This document shows positions 1 to 5,077 of a stretch of DNA of 5,077 bases, in pieces (the stretch's first letter is position 1; each line of letters starts with the position of its first letter). The notes beneath the pieces are model-generated. The model worked only from the letters and a program-made list of their open reading frames with translations. It ran no database searches and was not told the DNA's origin. Both the position numbers and the translations under genes were made by a program. The stretch covers positions 1 through 5,077 of the forward strand of contig JAPLKY010000275.1 of the NCBI GenBank assembly GCA_026387805.1, in the 5' to 3' direction. Origin of the DNA: Candidatus Krumholzibacteriia bacterium. GTDB taxonomy: Bacteria > Krumholzibacteriota > Krumholzibacteriia > Krumholzibacteriales > Krumholzibacteriaceae.

Positions 1-1
1 A

Positions 2-416
2 TTCGGTGCGCTACGCGACGATTATCGCGGCGCCCACCCGTTTACATAGTCGCCCTGCTGCCTATCCGAATTCGCTCCTATCGGTTCAGACGCATTCCGG
101 CCCAATGATCGTGTCATCGGCGCCTGGAAGGCATTTCCCACATGCTTCGGCACGGGTCCCTTCGTCACAGAAATGGACGCTGAAGAGGCAGCCTTGTTGC
201 GAGAGCTCGCGTACGAATATATTCCACCGTCCAACGGACCATGCCCTCATCAAGCTTGATAGCCTTTCCGGTTGCGATCAGCCAAAGGTTCGCGTCGCAT
301 ACGATGTTCATGGGAAGCGAATGGCCGACTTCCCAATAAATGCGGAACTCGAGAATGCCGAACCCATTCATGAAGAAGTGGAGGGTTGGACGGAAGACAT
401 CACCGGATGCCATTGA
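2..416 (+). pseudogene. purA-like (adenylosuccinate synthetase family) pseudogene, 5' end outside window
   Basis: Two reading frames together give an adenylosuccinate synthetase-like C-terminal half; the family joins IMP and aspartate using GTP in purine synthesis. From base 2, the frame reads FGALRDDYRGAHPFT, then a TAG stop at 47-49, then SPCCLSEFAPIGSD, RVIGAWKAF and GTGPFVTEMDAEEAALLREL up to about 220. These match the family's GAQG-LLD, VIG-KAY-TR and G-GPFPTE blocks. From about 222 the match moves to another frame: ALIKLDSLSG, KVRVAYDVHGKR and EDITGC, matching the ALTKLDVLSG, VAYEVDGK and PGW blocks, ending at TGA 414-416. The TGRPRR-containing stretch (roughly 20-25 residues) expected between the two parts is missing, and so is the usual C-terminal tail of about 40 residues. 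The lesions indicate a dead gene, probably a paralogue rather than the housekeeping copy. Family assignment rests on remembered motifs; the frame-shift point is approximate. Confidence 0.8.
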
Positions 417-482
417 ACAACGTTAGATTGGACGAGGCCCACCTCGGCGAGGCAACGTGCTTCGGAAGGCATTCGTGGCGGC

Positions 483-503
483 AGGAGGAGGCTCGTTAGA
501 GTG
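483..503 (+). promoter_or_regulatory. Shine-Dalgarno and GTG start of the FkbM methyltransferase gene
   Basis: AGGAGGAG at 483-490 lies 10 nt before GTG at 501-503. It is the strongest ribosome binding site near the 5' end of this frame and supports GTG 501 over the internal ATG at 894, which has no comparable purine-rich stretch before it. This means the N-terminal extension of the protein is probably translated. Confidence 0.65.
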
Positions 504-1613
504 CAGCACTCGCAGATTGCGCAACGCGAAAGAATCCCTCCAAATGAGGTTCTTCTTGAGCTTATTTGTGAGCGCGCGCAGCGTGGCCGCCTCCCATTCA
601 TGGCGATCCACAACTTGATACATGAGACGGCGCTGGCGACCGGTGAGCAAGTGGACGAGGTTGTCTCAGCGTGGAATTGGCTGGAACGCTCTGGTCTAGT
701 CTCCGCACGGTCTAGGGCTGGCCAGCAATTCATTAGAATTACCCCGGCCGGCTGGCTTTGCGCCTTTATGATGCAACGCTGTTCGTCACAGTTGATTCGA
801 CGATTGATGGCCCCCGCCGCCCGCGCTTTGCTTGCTCCGCGTGCGGCGGCCAAAAGTCTTCGATCACGTGCGCTTAGAAAACGGGCAGACACCATGGCTG
901 ACGGCGAAATTGAAGCCACAGCGGACGGCCTGAAGTTCTGCGTGTATGCCGGTTCGACGCAACATCGATGGTACGCGCTCAATCCGCTCGACGCGGACCT
1001 GCGCACTCATTTCTTACGGACCTGCATCAGCGAGGGTGACGTTGTCTACGACGTTGGGGCGCATATCGGCCTTTGGACCATACCTATCTCGCTTCGCGTA
1101 GGGCCATATGGACGTGTTGTATCCGTAGAGCCGGATTCGCAATCACGTGAGCTGCTCCTACGTAACATTGAGCGCAATGGATGCACCAATGTGAACATCG
1201 TTGCCACCGCCATAAGCAATATCGATGAGAGTCGTGAATTCTGGTCACGAGGGCAAAAGAGTACGCACAGTTTCTTCGAACAATCCTATACGACGAAACA
1301 ATCTTGTGCCGTTCGAGAATGGATGAAGTGCCAAACCATCGACGCTCTCGTTGCATCGGGCCAACCACGTCCGGATTGCATCAAGCTTGACATTGAAGGG
1401 GCAGAGATGCTCGCCTTGCAAGGCGCGTCGCGGACGCTTCCCATTGTTCGCGCTTTGTTCATCGAAGTCCACCAGTTCACGCTGCAACGGGCGGGATACG
1501 CAAACCCATGGGATGACATCGAGAGACTCTTACGCGCCGCTGGATTTGACAGATTCGTCGCGCTAGACAGCGCGCATCTCGTTGCAACGCGCGTTACCCA
1601 CGCAACGTGTTAG
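501..1613 (+). CDS. FkbM-family SAM-dependent methyltransferase with N-terminal winged-helix-like extension
   Basis: The 370-residue protein has an FkbM-type class I methyltransferase domain at about residues 150-360. The SAM-binding motif I is VVYDVGAHIGLWT (181-193), followed by VVSVEPD (206-212) with the acidic residue for the SAM ribose, AISN (237-240), the family-typical CIKLDIEGAEMLALQG (293-308) and FIEVH (320-324). FkbM proteins generally O-methylate sugars or small metabolites; the acceptor here is unknown. Residues 10-90 are unusual for the family: a helical stretch ends in LERSGLVSARSRAGQQF and IRITPAGW, resembling the recognition helix and wing of winged-helix regulators, followed by a basic linker (about 95-130). 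No signal peptide or membrane segment is seen. It lies between a pseudogene and an IS remnant, so it has no operon partner in view. Codon use is mixed, unlike the G/C-ending codons of the genes after 1966. The methyltransferase call is secure; the winged-helix reading is tentative. Confidence 0.9.
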   Translation: MQHSQIAQRERIPPNEVLLELICERAQRGRLPFMAIHNLIHETALATGEQVDEVVSAWNWLERSGLVSARSRAGQQFIRITPAGWLCAFMMQRCSSQLIRRLMAPAARALLAPRAAAKSLRSRALRKRADTMADGEIEATADGLKFCVYAGSTQHRWYALNPLDADLRTHFLRTCISEGDVVYDVGAHIGLWTIPISLRVGPYGRVVSVEPDSQSRELLLRNIERNGCTNVNIVATAISNIDESREFWSRGQKSTHSFFEQSYTTKQSCAVREWMKCQTIDALVASGQPRPDCIKLDIEGAEMLALQGASRTLPIVRALFIEVHQFTLQRAGYANPWDDIERLLRAAGFDRFVALDSAHLVATRVTHATC

Positions 1614-1757
1614 ACGGGCGAGTCAATCGTAGTCAAAGTTGCCGCAGAGAACCTCTGAGTTATATTTTTCAGAAGTGGCCCAAGAATCTGGGACTCGCGC
1701 TTAGGGGAAAGACCTGCTGTGATGGTCGAAAAGTTCGCCCGACAAAGGAGCAGTGCA
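1614..1757. other. intergenic stretch before the IS3 remnant; no gene recognised
   Basis: Short open frames cross this stretch but none has a recognisable product. The OrfA remnant starts at 1758, so its original left IS end and terminal inverted repeat should lie in this stretch. I could not identify a convincing TG-starting terminal repeat by eye. No strong terminator hairpin with a T-tract follows the methyltransferase gene. Confidence 0.4.
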
Positions 1758-1817
1758 ATGAGAAGGCCAAGACGGAATTATACGGCGGCGTTTAAGGCCG
1801 GAGTAGCTTTGGCTGCG
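1758..1817 (+). mobile_element. IS3-family transposase OrfA, 5' remnant (truncated)
   Basis: The frame from ATG 1758 begins MRRPRRNYTAAFKAGVALAA. This is the characteristic N-terminus of IS3-family OrfA proteins, the helix-turn-helix subunit that binds IS ends; the usual form is R-R-x-(H/Y)-(T/S)-x-x-F-K-A-K-V-A-L-A-A. AAAGGAG at 1744-1750 with a 7-nt gap is its ribosome binding site. After about 20 residues the similarity stops abruptly. The frame then runs through unrelated sequence to TAA at 1950-1952, and neither the rest of OrfA nor OrfB is present. The element is therefore broken within or near 1818, and this break is close to the change in sequence character between the two halves of the window. 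Confidence 0.75.
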
Positions 1818-1887
1818 AGCGATGCGCTGCAGATGATCGGCCGCGGGCACCCAATTCTGCAGGCGCCACTGGAGGCGAGCTTTTTCT

Positions 1888-1916
1888 TTGACACCGCCGC
1901 CAGCCGAATCTATAAT
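1888..1916 (+). promoter_or_regulatory. Perfect-consensus sigma-70-type promoter for the acyl-CoA dehydrogenase / CoA-transferase operon
   Basis: TTGACA at 1888-1893 and TATAAT at 1911-1916 are separated by exactly 17 nt, so both hexamers and the spacing equal the housekeeping consensus. Transcription would begin around 1923-1925, leaving a leader of about 40 nt before ATG 1966. The stretch after the -10 box is AT-rich, unlike the G/C-rich genes downstream. It is the only evident promoter for the three right-hand genes. I see no operator palindrome overlapping it. Activity is inferred from sequence alone. Confidence 0.8.
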
Positions 1917-1965
1917 TCATTTTCTATTGTTTCTCGAATCAACTGCGCATAAAGAAAGGGCGTAC

Positions 1966-3123
<1,158 letters not shown>

Positions 3124-3144
3124 TCGGAGAAGACAGGGACAAGC

Positions 3145-3162
3145 GGCGCGCCGGTTCGCGCC
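3145..3162 (+). repeat. Small GC-rich hairpin between dehydrogenase and CoA-transferase genes
   Basis: GGCGCG (3145-3150) and CGCGCC (3157-3162) form a perfect 6-bp stem with a 6-nt loop, ending 2 nt before the GGAGG ribosome binding site (3165-3169) of the next gene. No T-tract follows, so it is not a standard terminator. It might shield an RNA end or tune translation, or be chance in G/C-rich sequence. Confidence 0.3.
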
Positions 3163-3175
3163 CCGGAGGCAGCGA

Positions 3176-4198
3176 ATGGATATTCTCGAAGAAGGAAAGG
3201 GCGAGCTTCTCGGCTTTCACGACCCCGACGAGCATCGCGCCTGGATCGCCGCGAACAAGTCGGCGGCCCTCGTCGACAAGCGGACGACGGTGAAGGAAGC
3301 GGTCGAGCGGTTCATTCCGGACGGCTCGTACGTCGCCTCGGGGGGATTCGGCCATATCAGGGTCGCGATGTCGGTCATCTACGAGATCATCCGGCAGAAG
3401 AAGCGCAATCTCGCGATCGCCGGGAAGACCGCCGTGCACGACCTCGACACCCTCATCGGCGCGGGGTGCGTCTCGAAGGTCGAGGCCGCCTATTCGTTCG
3501 GCCACGAGCTCCGCGGCCTCTCGGCCGCCGGGCGGCGCGCCGTCGAATCGGGGAAGGTCAAGGTCGTCGCCGAGACCTCGAACGCCGGATACCAGTGGCG
3601 CTTCCTCGCAGGGATGATGGGCGTGCCGTTCGTCGCCGCGCGCAACCTCCTCGGCACCGACACGCTGAAGTATTCGTCCGCGAAATCGGTGACCGACCCC
3701 TTCACCGGGAAGCCGGTGACCCTGATCCCTTCGGCCAATCCGGACGTCGTCCTCATGCACGTGCCGCGATGCGACAAATTCGGCAACTGCCAGATCGACG
3801 GCATCCTCATCATGGATTACGAGCTCGCCCGCTCGGCGCGCCGCCTCGTCGTGACGACCGAGAAGATCATCGAGGAGGCGGAGATCCGCCGGGAGCCCTG
3901 GCGCACGGTGATCCCCTACATGTACGTCGACGCCGTCATCGAGGTGCCGCACGGATCGCATCCGTGCCAGATGCCCTACCTCTACTTCTTCGACGAGGAA
4001 ATCATCGGCGAATGGATGAGCGTCTCGAAGACGGACGAGGGCGCCGAGCGCTTCTTCGACAAATACGTATACGGCGTGAAGGATTTCGCCGAATACCTCG
4101 AGCTCGCCGGCGGCGCGAAGAAGCTCGAGCACCTGAGACGAGTCGAGGCGCTCGAAGAACGGATGCGCGCGCCCTGGCTCGACAGGAAGAAAGAGTAA
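3176..4198 (+). CDS. CoA-transferase subunit A, glutaconate CoA-transferase (GctA) type
   Basis: This 340-residue protein is the A subunit of a family I CoA-transferase, which moves CoA from an acyl-CoA donor to a free carboxylic acid. Landmarks shared with glutaconate CoA-transferase GctA are ASGGFGHIRVAMSVIYEI (54-71), TDPFTGKPV (173-181), NPDVVLMHVPRCDKFGNCQI (188-207), EEAEIRREP (233-241), and VDAVIEVPHGSHPCQMP (251-267), matching the VDAVVLAPYGAHPSQ stretch of the Acidaminococcus enzyme. The start ATG 3176 has GGAGG at 3165-3169, 6 nt away. Before the usual family start (about TTVKEAVERF, residue 37) it has about 36 extra, mostly charged residues, MDILEEGKGELLGFHDPDEH onward. These could be a lineage-specific extension; a start around residue 37 lacks an obvious start codon, so the extension is probably real. 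The B subunit begins 2 nt after this gene. Substrate is not determined; glutaconate is a family label only. Confidence 0.92.
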   Translation: MDILEEGKGELLGFHDPDEHRAWIAANKSAALVDKRTTVKEAVERFIPDGSYVASGGFGHIRVAMSVIYEIIRQKKRNLAIAGKTAVHDLDTLIGAGCVSKVEAAYSFGHELRGLSAAGRRAVESGKVKVVAETSNAGYQWRFLAGMMGVPFVAARNLLGTDTLKYSSAKSVTDPFTGKPVTLIPSANPDVVLMHVPRCDKFGNCQIDGILIMDYELARSARRLVVTTEKIIEEAEIRREPWRTVIPYMYVDAVIEVPHGSHPCQMPYLYFFDEEIIGEWMSVSKTDEGAERFFDKYVYGVKDFAEYLELAGGAKKLEHLRRVEALEERMRAPWLDRKKE

Positions 4199-4200
4199 TC

Positions 4201-4974
4201 ATGGAAACGAAGGGATACACGGAAAACGAGCTCCTCATCTCGGTAGCATCCAAGCTGCTCGAGGACAACACCTCCGCGCTCGTCGGGACGGGGCTTCCGA
4301 TGCTCGCCGGCATGCTCGCGCAGAAGACGCACGCTCCGGGGCTTCTCATCATCTTCGAGGCGGGGGGCATCGGAGCGCAGATCCCCACGCTTCCGATCTC
4401 GGTCGGGGATTCGCGCACCTTCCACAAGGCGGTCGCGGCCTCCAGCATGCACGACGTCATGTCGTTCGCCCAGGCAGGCTACGTCGATTTCGGATTTCTC
4501 GGAGCGGCGCAGCTCGACAAGCACGGCAACATCAACACGACCGTCATCGGCGATCACGATCATCCGAAGGCGCGGCTCCCGGGGAGCGGCGGCGCGAACG
4601 ATGTCGGCTCCTTCGCGCGTCGCACGATCATCATCATTCGGCAGGACAAGAAGCGCCTCGTCGAGAAGTGCGACTTCGTCACGACGCCGGGATATCTCGA
4701 CGGCGAGGGGGCGCGCGAGCGGGCCGGGCTCCCGAAGAACTCGGGGCCGTACCGCGTCATCACGCAGCTCGGCGTTTTCGATTTCGGCGGAAAAGGAAAG
4801 ACGATGAGGCTCATCGCCATGCATCCCGGTGTGACGGTCGCCGACGTCGAGGCAGCGACATCCTTCGAGATCGAGGTCGCCCCGTCGCTCGAGACGACGA
4901 CGCCTCCCACGGCGAGAGAAATCGAGATCCTTCATAGAGAGATCGACCCGGCCGGCATTGTGTTGAAAAAGTAA
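4201..4974 (+). CDS. CoA-transferase subunit B, glutaconate CoA-transferase (GctB) type, with catalytic glutamate
   Basis: This 257-residue partner subunit carries the active-site glutamate that forms the glutamyl-CoA thioester in family I CoA-transferases. In IIFEAGGIGAQ, E53 corresponds to the catalytic Glu54 of Acidaminococcus GctB. Other family features are GFLGAAQLDKHGNINTTVIG (98-117), RLPGSGGANDVGSFARRTIII (125-145), the latter a conserved glycine-rich loop, and VTTPGYLDG (160-168). Retention of the glutamate argues against the related IpdAB ring-opening hydrolases of steroid degradation, which lack it. The ATG at 4201 is 2 nt after the TAA of subunit A. The Shine-Dalgarno is weak (AGGA at 4184-4187, AAGAG at 4191-4195), so translation is probably coupled to subunit A. 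A longer open frame runs upstream across subunit A, but the protein similarity begins at METKGYTENE. Length is close to the family norm (about 260). Confidence 0.93.
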   Translation: METKGYTENELLISVASKLLEDNTSALVGTGLPMLAGMLAQKTHAPGLLIIFEAGGIGAQIPTLPISVGDSRTFHKAVAASSMHDVMSFAQAGYVDFGFLGAAQLDKHGNINTTVIGDHDHPKARLPGSGGANDVGSFARRTIIIIRQDKKRLVEKCDFVTTPGYLDGEGARERAGLPKNSGPYRVITQLGVFDFGGKGKTMRLIAMHPGVTVADVEAATSFEIEVAPSLETTTPPTAREIEILHREIDPAGIVLKK

Positions 4975-4987
4975 ACTTTTGTTTACT
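4970..4987 (+). repeat. Inverted repeat overlapping the stop codon of the last operon gene
   Basis: AGTAAAC (4970-4976) and GTTTACT (4981-4987) are perfect reverse complements around a TTTT loop, and the left arm contains the TAA stop at 4972-4974. The stem is short and A/T-rich and is not followed by a T-tract, so it is a poor intrinsic terminator. It could be a weak RNA 3'-end structure or a protein-binding dyad. Only the symmetry is directly seen. Confidence 0.45.
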
Positions 4988-5077
4988 GTTGTGTAATAAT
5001 TAATTGACGCCGCAACCAACTGCAAATAATAACATTAATCAATTAGTGCCTATATAGTGTCAAATATATCTTACATA
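4975..5077. other. AT-rich intergenic tail, no gene recognised
   Basis: By direct count 29 of 103 bases are G or C (about 28%), in sharp contrast to the G/C-rich gene that ends at 4974. No open frame of note, tRNA-like fold or strong terminator is visible. It may be the upstream region of a gene beyond the window, or part of a transferred cassette boundary. Confidence 0.5.

Noticed and set aside
6..221. Open frame starting at base 6 as a novel gene
   Set aside because: Its first part has no family resemblance, while the neighbouring frame over the same bases matches PurA; only the part after about 222 is meaningful.
1607..1795. Short open frame spanning the end of the methyltransferase gene and the start of the IS remnant
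   Set aside because: No recognisable product, no clear ribosome binding site, and it overlaps the OrfA remnant in another frame.
1829..1862. Two CTGCAG sites close together near the seam, as a cloning or adaptor scar
   Set aside because: A pair of 6-bp sites is weak evidence, and no vector or adaptor sequence is recognisable between or around them.
3466..4200. Upstream extension of the subunit B frame, which would give a 502-residue protein
   Set aside because: The upstream 245 residues are Arg/Pro-rich shadow translation of subunit A; family similarity begins exactly at ATG 4201.
3176..4974. IpdAB-type steroid ring hydrolase
   Set aside because: Subunit B keeps the catalytic glutamate E53 that IpdAB proteins lack.
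5004..5030. TTGACG and AATAAT as a promoter in the AT-rich tail
   Set aside because: The spacing is only 15 nt, and A/T-rich DNA often yields such near matches; no downstream gene is visible to support it.

Overview
The window looks like bacterial DNA made of two unlike parts. The left part (about 1-1820) has mixed codon use and accessory-region content: a decayed purA-like gene, a SAM-dependent methyltransferase of the FkbM family with an unusual N-terminal extension, and the first 20 codons of an IS3-family transposase OrfA. This resembles a proteobacterial genomic island, often polysaccharide or specialised-metabolite territory. The right part (1966-4974) has strongly G/C-ending codons and intact, tightly packed catabolic genes. 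It resembles fatty-, dicarboxylic- or aromatic-acid degraders such as anaerobic or syntrophic bacteria, but I cannot name the host from sequence alone.

Layout. 2-416: purA-like pseudogene with an in-frame stop, an internal deletion with frame change, and a lost C-terminus; it is cut by the window edge. 501-1613: FkbM-family methyltransferase, GTG start behind a strong Shine-Dalgarno. 1614-1757: no recognisable gene. 1758-1817: IS3 OrfA remnant with its own ribosome binding site. 1888-1916: a perfect consensus sigma-70-type promoter (TTGACA, 17 nt, TATAAT). 1966-3123: acyl-CoA dehydrogenase. 3176-4198 and 4201-4974: the two subunits of a glutaconate-type family I CoA-transferase. 4970-5077: a hairpin overlapping the last stop codon, then a very AT-rich tail (29 G/C in 103 bases from 4975).

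How the genes work together. The three right-hand genes read as one operon from the promoter at 1888-1916. The CoA-transferase would load CoA onto a carboxylic acid from an acyl-CoA donor, and the FAD-dependent dehydrogenase would put in the alpha-beta double bond, passing electrons to ETF, which is not encoded here. The substrate is not determined. The catalytic glutamates of both enzymes are present, but the arginine that marks glutaryl-CoA dehydrogenases is absent.

The most notable observations are the abrupt join between the two parts (transposon-associated rearrangement or assembly chimera), the perfect promoter just after that join, the winged-helix-like domain fused to an FkbM methyltransferase, and the purA-like pseudogene, which is easily missed because its parts lie in two frames.
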